A stretch of DNA of 64,000 nucleotides from Gangjinia marincola (lineage in GTDB: Bacteria; Bacteroidota; Bacteroidia; Flavobacteriales; Flavobacteriaceae): assembly GCF_039523415.1 (NCBI RefSeq), contig NZ_BAAAFG010000002.1, positions 62,001 through 126,000 on the forward strand, given 5' to 3'. The notes beneath the pieces were generated by a model, which did not search any database, was not told where the DNA came from, and was given only the letters and a program-made list of their open reading frames with translations. This document shows positions 43,974-52,323 of the stretch, piece after piece. The position numbers and the translations under genes are program-made. Each line of letters begins with the position of its first letter. The stretch's first letter is position 1.

Positions 43974-45247
43974 TATTGAGAAAGTTGTTTTAATTTCCAA
44001 TTGAAGCTGGGTTTTAAAGGCCCGGGAGATTTCCCCATCCATTGTCCCAATTCTCTTGAATCTTGTATTACTACAAATTGAACAATATCATTTTCACTAA
44101 AAATAGATTTTCGTCCATTAGTGAGCAGGAAATCAACGTAGAAGGTTTCCTCATTTAGAAATAGTTTAGGAATAACCAATTCTGTTTCTAAAGGGCCGGT
44201 TTGCTCTTTGATCTCTCTAAAGTTTGTCGTAAAGAGAAAATTCCCACTGTCATCCTTAAATTTTAGGACAATGTTAATGTTATCAGAGGTTTTCTTTATC
44301 ATAGAGCAGGTAAAGACAATATCATCTTCTCTGCTGATTGGATCTCCGACATCTTTATTTCTTGCCTGAACTTTAAAATGTTTAAGCTCAAAATCCGTAT
44401 TACTAGCAGATAGATTATGCGCAAAATCATAGTTCGTAATTCCGGAAGTGTCATTTCCGCCATTAAGATGGTAATTGACGGCCTGATCTACGTTTCCATC
44501 AAAAACAGTAGTACCGTTATGAAGTACGATTGCACGAGTACATAAACTCTTAACGCTAGCCATGTTATGACTTACAAAAAGAACGGTACGCCCACCTCCG
44601 GTAGAGATATCCTGCATTTTACCGATGGCCTTCTTTTGAAACTCGGCATCACCAACAGCCAAGACTTCATCGACTACCAGTATATCTGGTTCTAGATGGG
44701 CCGCTACTGCAAAAGCAAGGCGAACCCTCATCCCGCTTGAATAACGCTTGACCGGAGTATCAATAAACATTTGACATCCTGAGAATTCTATAATTTCGTT
44801 AAGTTTTGAAGCAATTTCTGGCTTTGTCATTCCTAAAATAGCCCCATTTAGAAATATGTTTTCTCTCCCGGTGAGTTCCTCATGAAATCCTGTTCCTACT
44901 TCTAAAAGTGACGCTATACGCCCCCTTGACTTTACAGTTCCTTCTGTGGGGCCGGTAACTCTTGAAAGTATTTTAAGCAATGTCGATTTTCCTGCACCAT
45001 TACGTCCAATTATCCCTAGTACCTCGCCTTTTTTTACTTCAAAATTAATATCTCTTAATGCCCAAACATAATCAGTATCTGCAGATTTACTGCGGTCATT
45101 CTCTGCCCCCACTTTCGAAAAAGGATCTTCCTTACCTAACGCTTTAAATACAAAACGTTTCACATCATCATTCAAGGAGCCTGTTCCTACTTGCCCTAGA
45201 CGATATTGCTTTGATAACTGATCAACTTTTAAGATTGTTTCTCCCAT
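43973..45247 (-). CDS. Polysaccharide ABC transporter ATP-binding protein (Wzt type), copy 2
   Basis: A 424-residue ATPase of the capsule/O-antigen export type. The N-terminal domain has Walker A GRNGAGKSTLLKI, signature YSSGMRVRLAFAVAAHL, Walker B ILVVDEVLAVGDAEF and the switch SHNMASVKSL. The C-terminal 170 residues form a Wzt-like beta-rich domain that in relatives binds the chain end and determines glycan specificity. It is closely related over the N-terminal half to the other ATPase gene (52324), but the C-terminal domains differ clearly. Only one matching permease (55756) is seen. A TATATTTG box lies 18 bases upstream. Confidence 0.93.
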   Translation of the reverse strand: MGETILKVDQLSKQYRLGQVGTGSLNDDVKRFVFKALGKEDPFSKVGAENDRSKSADTDYVWALRDINFEVKKGEVLGIIGRNGAGKSTLLKILSRVTGPTEGTVKSRGRIASLLEVGTGFHEELTGRENIFLNGAILGMTKPEIASKLNEIIEFSGCQMFIDTPVKRYSSGMRVRLAFAVAAHLEPDILVVDEVLAVGDAEFQKKAIGKMQDISTGGGRTVLFVSHNMASVKSLCTRAIVLHNGTTVFDGNVDQAVNYHLNGGNDTSGITNYDFAHNLSASNTDFELKHFKVQARNKDVGDPISREDDIVFTCSMIKKTSDNINIVLKFKDDSGNFLFTTNFREIKEQTGPLETELVIPKLFLNEETFYVDFLLTNGRKSIFSENDIVQFVVIQDSRELGQWMGKSPGPLKPSFNWKLKQLSQ

Positions 45248-45265
45248 ATCCTAACTACTAATTTG

Positions 45266-45273
45266 CAAATATA
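45266..45273 (-). promoter_or_regulatory. Possible internal promoter before the second Wzt-type gene
   Basis: On the minus strand TATATTTG followed by C fits TAnnTTTG exactly and sits 18 bases before the ATG at 45247, inside one of the larger gaps (118 bases) of the cluster. No clear -33 element is visible. The identical octamer precedes wza and the first Wzt-type gene. Confidence 0.4.
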
Positions 45274-45365
45274 CTTTTGTTCTTGAAAATAATGTTCGTG
45301 AATAGACAAATTAGTATCCTTGATGTATACTAATTCAAAAAAGTGCTATTTATATTGGCGACCTT

Positions 45366-46319
45366 TTAATTGTCTAGTTTACCTTTATGTATTAATTTTT
45401 TTCCTGATCGTTTGAGTTCACTTCCTATGGATGTTAGGAGCGCAGAACGTGTACGAGTTGACGCTGATTTTAATGTCATCAAGAACTCCGCAGTATAGTA
45501 TTCGGGATATTTTTTTTGCTGAAGATCCTGATTAGCGGTAAAATTCTCAACAATTGTTGAAACATTTTTTTTGGAAAATGAGTTTTTTGGAAGTGGGCCT
45601 TTCTCCTGAATATCATTGAGATGAAACAATACTTCTATTTCTTCTTTTTGAAATCCCGGGGTAAGGAATAGTGGTCCCTCATAGTATTTTGCTACACGAC
45701 TGGCAAGCAAGGCTATCGTGTAGTCCCGGTCCATTGTCGCATTATCTAACCAGTAATTACTAGCCATTCCAAGTACATTCAAATGCTTTTTAGAGTGCAG
45801 AAAAACTTTACGGTATATATCACGATAGTACTGTTCATAATCATGTACACCAACAATATTATTGGTGCGTAGTTTTTGATACCCCTTTTTAAGCATGCGA
45901 TCAATTAATTCTCCCTCAGGTCGCAATGCCTCGCCGTCATTAGGAATAAGAGATAAAGCCTGCTTTAAGACCTTATTTCGATACATACCATTTCCTGCAG
46001 TTCGATAAATAGGTATGAACTTATCAATAGTCACTCCCTGTACAGAAAATACAGTAGTATCTACCTGATTAACTTTTGCGATTAGTTCCTCGCATCCTTT
46101 CATAGAGATAAGAACATCTGCATCAATATGAATTGACCACTCAAAAGTACTGTCTGTACATAGCTGAAAACTCTTTTTAAGAGCTGCACTAAATGGTCTT
46201 TCATTAATTAGTACCACATGATCACTCGGAACACTGGCTTCTATGAGCTCTTTACATGCATCAACCGTTCGTTCACCGGCCGATCGTATTACCCATAAAA
46301 TATTTTGAGAGGTGATCAC
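45366..46319 (-). CDS. Glycosyltransferase-like protein, paralog of the 47098 gene
   Basis: A 317-residue protein, GTG start (46319), abutting the FkbM stop. I do not recognise a named family. It opens NILWVIRSAGERTVDACKEL and has ERPFSAALKKSF and a HIDADVLISMKG segment; the D-A-D looks like the DxD motif of GT-A glycosyltransferases. The 47098 protein has the same blocks in the same order (VRSAGERTA, ERPFTAAVKKSF, IDADVLLEKEG, then GIHDFEQ vs GVHDYEQ). No signal peptide. Glycan assembly or modification is the likely role, from motif and context only. Confidence 0.65.
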   Translation of the reverse strand: MITSQNILWVIRSAGERTVDACKELIEASVPSDHVVLINERPFSAALKKSFQLCTDSTFEWSIHIDADVLISMKGCEELIAKVNQVDTTVFSVQGVTIDKFIPIYRTAGNGMYRNKVLKQALSLIPNDGEALRPEGELIDRMLKKGYQKLRTNNIVGVHDYEQYYRDIYRKVFLHSKKHLNVLGMASNYWLDNATMDRDYTIALLASRVAKYYEGPLFLTPGFQKEEIEVLFHLNDIQEKGPLPKNSFSKKNVSTIVENFTANQDLQQKKYPEYYTAEFLMTLKSASTRTRSALLTSIGSELKRSGKKLIHKGKLDN

Positions 46320-47105
46320 TTATTCAAGTTTTTTGTTTATGAACACAAGATTTTCACCTTTTGGATAGAAATAGAAATCATAAGAGCTAATCACATTGAA
46401 AAAGATTTTCGACGTGCCCGGATTTTTGAGATCATGCAATTCTATCACCAAACATTTTACTTTTGGTAACCACAAAAAATAGTCTTTTTCAAAAAGTTCC
46501 TTTTCAGCTCCCTCAATATCTAATTTCAACACATCAATGGTTGACCATCCGTACTCTTCCATTATGTCAGGAATACTTAGGGTGTATACGTTATTTTTTT
46601 TAGTTTTATTTGAACTTTTAAGCTTTGAAAAAGTTGTGAAACCCCAACTTCCTGCCCCATTATCTATGACTGCAATTTCTTTATTACTTTGGTATGCCAA
46701 AGCATTATGATGACAACTTATTTGTTCATAAGAAGCTGTATTAGTCTTAAGCATATTATAGTTGTTATATTCAGCTTCAACTGCTACTATATGCGCTTTC
46801 TTAAATCTATTTGCCAGATATATTGCACTAAAACCGGTATTCGCACCAGCATCGATTATTGTTAACGGCTTATAGTTAAGAGAAATCTCATACTGCTTTT
46901 CAAAAAATATCTGGTAAAATGTGGGTATATCTGTTGAATTAGGCCTAATTGAGATAGGATACTTAAATCCAGGAACACGTATAGATTTTGTATTTCCTGA
47001 TTTCATTGCATAAAATATTCGTGCCCCGGCAATCTTACCAAAAACCGTAATATGCGAAAATAAATTTGGTATATATGATGTAAATTTTGAAGTAGGTTTA
47101 TTCAT
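46320..47105 (-). CDS. FkbM-family methyltransferase
   Basis: A 261-residue SAM-dependent methyltransferase. The SAM motif is TIIDAGANTGFSAIYLANRF and the following VAVEAEYNNYNMLKTN (acidic end of strand 2); DVLKLDIEGAEKELFEKD is the FkbM signature. FkbM-like enzymes O-methylate sugars in exopolysaccharide and antibiotic clusters. It is placed between the two paralogous glycosyltransferase-like genes (45366 and 47098), overlapping the second by 8 bases, so a shared target sugar is possible. Confidence 0.85.
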   Translation of the reverse strand: MNKPTSKFTSYIPNLFSHITVFGKIAGARIFYAMKSGNTKSIRVPGFKYPISIRPNSTDIPTFYQIFFEKQYEISLNYKPLTIIDAGANTGFSAIYLANRFKKAHIVAVEAEYNNYNMLKTNTASYEQISCHHNALAYQSNKEIAVIDNGAGSWGFTTFSKLKSSNKTKKNNVYTLSIPDIMEEYGWSTIDVLKLDIEGAEKELFEKDYFLWLPKVKCLVIELHDLKNPGTSKIFFNVISSYDFYFYPKGENLVFINKKLE

Positions 47106-48075
47106 TGGGATTCGTTAAGCGAAGTTGTAAATTAATCATTTTTCTTCCCAGAACAATTAAAATCTTTCCAAAAACCCTCTTCATAAAGTTTACTATACGC
47201 TCTCTACTATTAACTTTTTTAATGGATGGGAAATCTTTCAAATAAATTTGCTCTACTCTTGGATTTTTTAACTTAAGCATAGCAGAATCAATTTCAAAAC
47301 TTCTAATAATCATTTCTACTTGCCGAGATTCAAATACACTTATATCAATGGCTTTCTTTTCCTGAATAGCTTTAAAGCTTAATAATTTTTGAGCTGCTTC
47401 TCGTTGAAAATTTTGATCTATAATTAAATCACCTTCATGTGACTTCCCTGCCAGTCCCCCTAACCATGCGGACTCAAAGTCATTATCTTCAGCACGATTT
47501 GCGTACCAGTGGTCTATAATTAAGGGCACCAGTGCTTTCTCATGTTTATTCACATGTATAAAACACTTTCTAAAAATATCGCTGTGAAACTGCTCAAAAT
47601 CATGAATACCAACTAAAATATTTGTTTGATACGTAAAATATCCAAGCGCTTTCATTGCACGGGTAGTTTCACTTTCGGGTCGTTTAAGTGTAACATCTGC
47701 GGGAATAACTTCCAAAGCTTTGAGCATTAGTAAATTTCTATAGATATGATTACCGGCAGCACGTTTTATCGGGATCAGCTTATCATAAACCTGTCCTTGA
47801 ATACAAAATATATGCTCATCAGTATCTTCGGCAAATTCGAGTAATGAAAGAATCCCTTCCTTTTCTAGTAGTACGTCTGCATCAATACATATTGTCCACT
47901 TTACACCACTTTCAGCGCCAAGCGAAAAACTCTTTTTTACTGCGGCTGTAAAAGGTCGTTCTGCAATAGTAACCAGATGATCTGGATTAAAATACTCTTT
48001 GATCAAATGCGCACAAAGTTTGGCGGTTCGCTCACCTGCACTACGTACAATCCACAGCGTATCATACTTTGCAAT
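47098..48075 (-). CDS. Glycosyltransferase-like protein, paralog of 45366, with unusual start
   Basis: The nearest ordinary start is TTG at 48006, but this would drop a conserved N-terminal block. Reading the frame further upstream to its stop at 48112-48114 gives AKYDTLWIVRSAGERTAKLC, which matches the paralog's LWVIRSAGERT opening. No ATG, GTG or TTG lies in that stretch; the best-placed codon is ATT at 48075, which gives 325 residues and starts 21 bases after the asnB stop at 48096. A CTG at 48057 is another option. The rest has ERPFTAAVKKSF and an IDADVLL DxD-like motif as in 45366. Function as for that gene. Confidence 0.6.
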   Translation of the reverse strand: MAKYDTLWIVRSAGERTAKLCAHLIKEYFNPDHLVTIAERPFTAAVKKSFSLGAESGVKWTICIDADVLLEKEGILSLLEFAEDTDEHIFCIQGQVYDKLIPIKRAAGNHIYRNLLMLKALEVIPADVTLKRPESETTRAMKALGYFTYQTNILVGIHDFEQFHSDIFRKCFIHVNKHEKALVPLIIDHWYANRAEDNDFESAWLGGLAGKSHEGDLIIDQNFQREAAQKLLSFKAIQEKKAIDISVFESRQVEMIIRSFEIDSAMLKLKNPRVEQIYLKDFPSIKKVNSRERIVNFMKRVFGKILIVLGRKMINLQLRLTNPNE

Positions 48076-48095
48076 ATGTAAACTATGATTTTTGA

Positions 48096-49877
48096 TTATA
48101 GCGGGTTGTGTTTATTAAACCATCGTTCTAAGATGAGCAGATGAAATGCTAATCTTCCTCCCATTTTTTTAAAATCTACTTTTTTTGTTATAATTCCATG
48201 TTTTACAAGTTGACCTTGATTGACGAGATCACTGTAAAAATTTGTCTCTAGCTTTGTTAAGTGTTGCCAGCTAAATCCCCGTTTAGGCATATCCAACACT
48301 TCTTTTGGAATTCTCTTTTCAAGATTTTTAAAAAGGAGGAATTTTTTAATTCCTTTTTTTAAGTATACCGAGGGTTTAAGATTAAATGTAAATTCAAACA
48401 ATTCATGATCTAAAAATGGCACACGCACCTCTAATGAATGTGCCATGCTGCTTTGATCTGCACGGACCAGGCAAGATTCTAGCATAAAGGTCTTTGTATC
48501 CAACCATTGAAACTGCTTTACGGCATCTAATTTGGCAGAATAAAACTGATCGTAGTACCAAAATTTTCGGTTCTTCATTTTCGTAAGCAAATTCTCATTA
48601 ATCACCTTATGCTGCATCATGTGCTTAAATACTCCGGTCATCGCAGCATAATATTTTTCAATCAAGATTTTTTGACGATCTCCTTTAATAACACGTTTTA
48701 ATCTGTATTTCCACGATCGGGATTTCTCAAATTCATCAATTTCATAATGCCAGCGATACCCTGCAAATACCTCATCTCCTCCATCGCCTGCCAGGGCTAC
48801 CTTTCCATTCTTAGCAGCTAACCTAGAAATATGGAAATAGGGAATCATGGATGACGTTGCATAAGGCTCATCGTAATATTCCAGTAAATTATCAATAAAT
48901 GCGATGAAATTTTCTTCTTCTCCCAACATTTCGAGATGATTTTGTACTCCAAAATGTTCCGCGATTGCTCTAGCCTGTATATGTTCGCTATTGGATGAAT
49001 TCTTAAACCCCAGTGAAAATGTATTTACCTCTTGCGCCTCATCCTTCATGTGCATTAATACGCTTGAAGAATCGTACCCTCCGCTTAAAAACAATCCTAC
49101 CGGAACATCACTTACCATATGTTCTTTTACTGCTTGGCGCAACAGTACATCTGTTTGCTCAATAGCAATATCTTCATCCAGAACTTCATTATTAACCTTT
49201 AGCTCCCAATATTGCATTTGTTCGATTTCATTGGACACAAGATCAAAAATTAAGTAATGCGCAGGCTTTAATTTTTTTATTCCTTTCCAAATGGTATTAG
49301 GGTGTGGTACGTAACTATAGGTAAAATAATCGGCCAGTGCATCAGTATCAATTTCCTTAGAAATAAAAGGTGCGCTGGTTATTCCCTTGATTTCAGAAGA
49401 AAATACAAAATGATCCTGATCTTTATAGTAATGAAATGGTTTTATACCGAAACGATCTCTTGCCGCAAAAATCTGGTGCTTTTTTTGGTCATATAGTGCA
49501 AACGAAAACATCCCCTTTAGCTTTTGCAGCAATTCCTGAAACCCCCACTCTTCATATCCATGAATCAATACTTCAGAATCTGAATCTGAGGAGAATGTAT
49601 GCGATGTTTCTAATGCCTTTTTAAGTTTCTGAAAATTATAAATTTCTCCATTGAACGTTAACCATACCGTTTGATCTTCATTAGACATGGGTTGATGTCC
49701 TTTTTCGCTCAAGTCTATAATGGATAATCTGCGGTGACCAAAGGCTAAATGACTATCTTCAAACACCTCTGTACCACATCCATCTGGTCCACGATGTGTC
49801 ATCGTATCACGCATACGATTGAAAACACTTGCGTCGATTTTAGTTTTACTTGAATAATGTCCTATGATTCCACACAT
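48096..49877 (-). CDS. asnB: Glutamine-hydrolysing asparagine synthase in a polysaccharide cluster
   Basis: A 593-residue protein with the class II glutaminase start MCGIIGHYS (Cys2 nucleophile), RRLSIIDLSEKGHQPM, FNGEIYNFQKL, and the synthetase half with PVGLFLSGGYDSSSVLMHM (the usual loop is SGGxDS) and AGDGGDEVFAGYRW. Full length. Within surface-glycan clusters such enzymes often amidate a uronic acid rather than aspartate; a UDP-GalNAcA supply pair is present in this cluster, so uronamide formation is a reasonable inference. It lies 12 bases after the HTTM-like gene stop. Confidence 0.9.
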   Translation of the reverse strand: MCGIIGHYSSKTKIDASVFNRMRDTMTHRGPDGCGTEVFEDSHLAFGHRRLSIIDLSEKGHQPMSNEDQTVWLTFNGEIYNFQKLKKALETSHTFSSDSDSEVLIHGYEEWGFQELLQKLKGMFSFALYDQKKHQIFAARDRFGIKPFHYYKDQDHFVFSSEIKGITSAPFISKEIDTDALADYFTYSYVPHPNTIWKGIKKLKPAHYLIFDLVSNEIEQMQYWELKVNNEVLDEDIAIEQTDVLLRQAVKEHMVSDVPVGLFLSGGYDSSSVLMHMKDEAQEVNTFSLGFKNSSNSEHIQARAIAEHFGVQNHLEMLGEEENFIAFIDNLLEYYDEPYATSSMIPYFHISRLAAKNGKVALAGDGGDEVFAGYRWHYEIDEFEKSRSWKYRLKRVIKGDRQKILIEKYYAAMTGVFKHMMQHKVINENLLTKMKNRKFWYYDQFYSAKLDAVKQFQWLDTKTFMLESCLVRADQSSMAHSLEVRVPFLDHELFEFTFNLKPSVYLKKGIKKFLLFKNLEKRIPKEVLDMPKRGFSWQHLTKLETNFYSDLVNQGQLVKHGIITKKVDFKKMGGRLAFHLLILERWFNKHNPL

Positions 49878-49889
49878 ACTCCTACGGTC

Positions 49890-51497
49890 TTAAAGTTTTA
49901 TGCGCAACGTGTCTGAAGACACTATATATTCTTCAAAATTAGGAAGTATTGCCTTCTCCTGATAAAGCACCATAAGCTCTGTCGCATTGTCAAATGATAT
50001 ATTTTGTTGATTCTCGCCTTGCGCCATGTGTAAAGGAACATCAACGTTGCTTATAAATTTAGGATCATACCTAAGCTTATTCGTAGTAAACTCTTTTAAA
50101 AAGTAATTAAAACGTTGCGCTTTATCTACATTAAAATATTTTCGCCCTTTTTGATCTCTGTAATCAATAATCTGCGCGGTACTTTTTTCATTTCCTTCGC
50201 TTTGCCAGGCTTTAATGATATTGATAACCTCAGCATCTCTACATTGTCCTAGTGTATTTGAGATGAAATTTCCATCGAGAGTGTATGTAAATCGATTTTT
50301 AGCAAAACCGACATCGTAAGGAGCGAAGAAGGAGGTGTCCAATTTTTTTGTTTCACCTTCTGCGTTTTTAACGAAAAACGTATATGCATTTAAGTAACCG
50401 CAATCCAACCAGGCGAGTTTTATTACATAAACAAACGTGGGGATCAGTAGTAATAGAAAATAATAAGTTACTGCATTTTTTAGTTGAAAAAACTGTTTTG
50501 CAAAGGCTGAATTACTGACTAGTACGTAAATAATAATTCCCTCAATGACCATCCATTGCCAAAAGAATATCCCGCTTAAAGCGAAAACTAATCCATGAAA
50601 ACAAATAAATGCAAAAAAGCATACGATCGCTATTCTACGATTCAGAAAAATAACCAATGGCAGGATTAACTCTATGATAAGCCCTAAATATTGGATCACG
50701 ATATGATTTTTGGTAACCAATTCACCTAATGCTATTAATGATTCGGTAGGTATCGTATAAAGCCATCCGGCGTCATGAGATGCGGCTAATAAATAATACA
50801 AATCATTATCATTTTGCCAATTAAGTTCAAACTTTGCCATACCCGCTTGTAGATACCAGGTACATATAATTGAGATCACAATTATTGTATAGACATAAGA
50901 AGGTAACCTGTAAGTTAATACTTTTTTAGAAGAGGCGAACAACCAAAAACACAGTAATAAAGGAATGACTAATGATTTATGAGTTGAGTCATAACCAATG
51001 ATATTTGGAAATTCTAACTGACTTGTGAGTAATACCAGTTGAAGAATATAGAACGGTAACAATACCGGCCTCCAAATAGCTAGTATACTTAGTAGAACCA
51101 GTATGATTCTGTCAATCATATACCATTGATCGAAGTAATGATTGTAATCCATAACTGCTATCGTATAGGTTTGAATTACCACTACCGCTATATATATGTA
51201 CCTGGAAAGTCCAACAACGTGCTCCCGTGGTTTTGATGAGCTAAATTCTAAGTATACCGCACCCGTAAAGAGAAGTACAAAAGCTAGAATGTATTTTAAG
51301 CCGAACTCTTTGACACGAAGAACTAAAAATGAATTTGAATAATAAGACTCTTTTAACGGCATTTGAAAAAATGCATAAAGCGCATATTGAAACAAAATGA
51401 TTAAAAATACAATCAAGAGCTGAAACCCCAGTCCTTTAAACCAAGAATAGGGACTGCTTCTTAAACTTGTATCGCTATAAGTAGCCATTTTCGTCAT
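49890..51497 (-). CDS. HTTM-like polytopic membrane protein
   Basis: A 535-residue protein from ATG 51497 (TTG at 51503 and ATG at 51488 are alternatives), with about 10 hydrophobic helices up to residue 365 and a 170-residue soluble tail. The segment YLQAGMAKFELNWQ and the following GWLYTIPTE, plus IVIQYLGLIIELILPLVIF, resemble the HTTM (vitamin K-dependent carboxylase-like) family; the resemblance is by pattern only. The reaction is unknown. Its start overlaps the upstream sulfotransferase gene, so the two are co-translated. No known polysaccharide flippase motif is seen. Confidence 0.6.
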   Translation of the reverse strand: MTKMATYSDTSLRSSPYSWFKGLGFQLLIVFLIILFQYALYAFFQMPLKESYYSNSFLVLRVKEFGLKYILAFVLLFTGAVYLEFSSSKPREHVVGLSRYIYIAVVVIQTYTIAVMDYNHYFDQWYMIDRIILVLLSILAIWRPVLLPFYILQLVLLTSQLEFPNIIGYDSTHKSLVIPLLLCFWLFASSKKVLTYRLPSYVYTIIVISIICTWYLQAGMAKFELNWQNDNDLYYLLAASHDAGWLYTIPTESLIALGELVTKNHIVIQYLGLIIELILPLVIFLNRRIAIVCFFAFICFHGLVFALSGIFFWQWMVIEGIIIYVLVSNSAFAKQFFQLKNAVTYYFLLLLIPTFVYVIKLAWLDCGYLNAYTFFVKNAEGETKKLDTSFFAPYDVGFAKNRFTYTLDGNFISNTLGQCRDAEVINIIKAWQSEGNEKSTAQIIDYRDQKGRKYFNVDKAQRFNYFLKEFTTNKLRYDPKFISNVDVPLHMAQGENQQNISFDNATELMVLYQEKAILPNFEEYIVSSDTLRIKL

Positions 51498-52311
51498 TCT
51501 CAAGGGTATTTTTTATCTCTTCAAGATTTGGGATATGACTATAATCTTTGATTAACTTTTTGGTTTGAGGTTTTTTTTGATTTAAAGGTGATACCTCTAA
51601 ATAATTCCAAACACGTTTAAGATCGAATGATGATTGGGTGATTTCTTCATACGTTAACTCAAGAATATCTTTTTGATCTTTTTTTGCCAGAGACTTCCAA
51701 AGTGCCACGTCTGATTTTGTTTTCTCTATAAACCAGCTTAAGGTATCTATATCCATCGAGATAGACTGCTTTTCTACTTTTTCATTTGATCGTCTCATCC
51801 ATTGATTCAATTCTCTTGCTTGATACCAGGATATAGCCGCAGCCAATAGATTTTCGCGATGTAGTATAATAATTTTTCTCGTTGCGTTGAAAAAATTGCG
51901 TTCTAATTCATCTTGATAAAGTGTTCCTCCATGAAATTTTATTCCCAGTCTTGTAAAAGCTGTTTTTTGGCAGTAATTTTTATAAAATACATCTAGAAAT
52001 TCATCGGTGTTGCGTTCTTCTCTTAACTCTGGTGAAATTTCTAATTCATCAAAACGTTCTCTAGATTCAATAACATCATCAAATAAGTTACCCTTGAATG
52101 GTATGGGAGATATAGCATTTATTTTTTTTTGAAAATTCTCATCATCTTTAAAAAGCTGACCAAAAACATCAACTTTAGGATGTTGATTAAGAATACTGCT
52201 TAACATATTACTGCCACTACGCTGATGGCAAATGAGCGCAAAATTTATCGCCTCCTTGTGAGTAGTGCTTGAAAGAACTTGTCTTAGTTTACCAACTATT
52301 TTGTTAATCAT
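51475..52311 (-). CDS. Sulfotransferase (Stf0-like)
   Basis: A 278-residue sulfotransferase with the phosphosulfate loop ALICHQRSGSNMLSSIL and HPKVDVFGQLFKDDENF, the Stf0-like pattern, then RKIIILHRENLLAAAISW as the 3'-phosphate block (HRENLLAxA is typical of this subgroup). Stf0 of mycobacteria sulfates trehalose; here a polysaccharide or a sugar precursor is more likely. Its 3' end overlaps the HTTM-like membrane gene. It lies 12 bases after the first Wzt-type gene. Confidence 0.85.
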   Translation of the reverse strand: MINKIVGKLRQVLSSTTHKEAINFALICHQRSGSNMLSSILNQHPKVDVFGQLFKDDENFQKKINAISPIPFKGNLFDDVIESRERFDELEISPELREERNTDEFLDVFYKNYCQKTAFTRLGIKFHGGTLYQDELERNFFNATRKIIILHRENLLAAAISWYQARELNQWMRRSNEKVEKQSISMDIDTLSWFIEKTKSDVALWKSLAKKDQKDILELTYEEITQSSFDLKRVWNYLEVSPLNQKKPQTKKLIKDYSHIPNLEEIKNTLENDENGYL

Positions 52312-52323
52312 TTAATAAAAGGT

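Noticed and set aside
43974..44042. Longer start for the sulfotransferase at 43347
   Set aside because: Would overlap the upstream ABC gene by 70 bases; the TAATG junction at 43973 is the better start.
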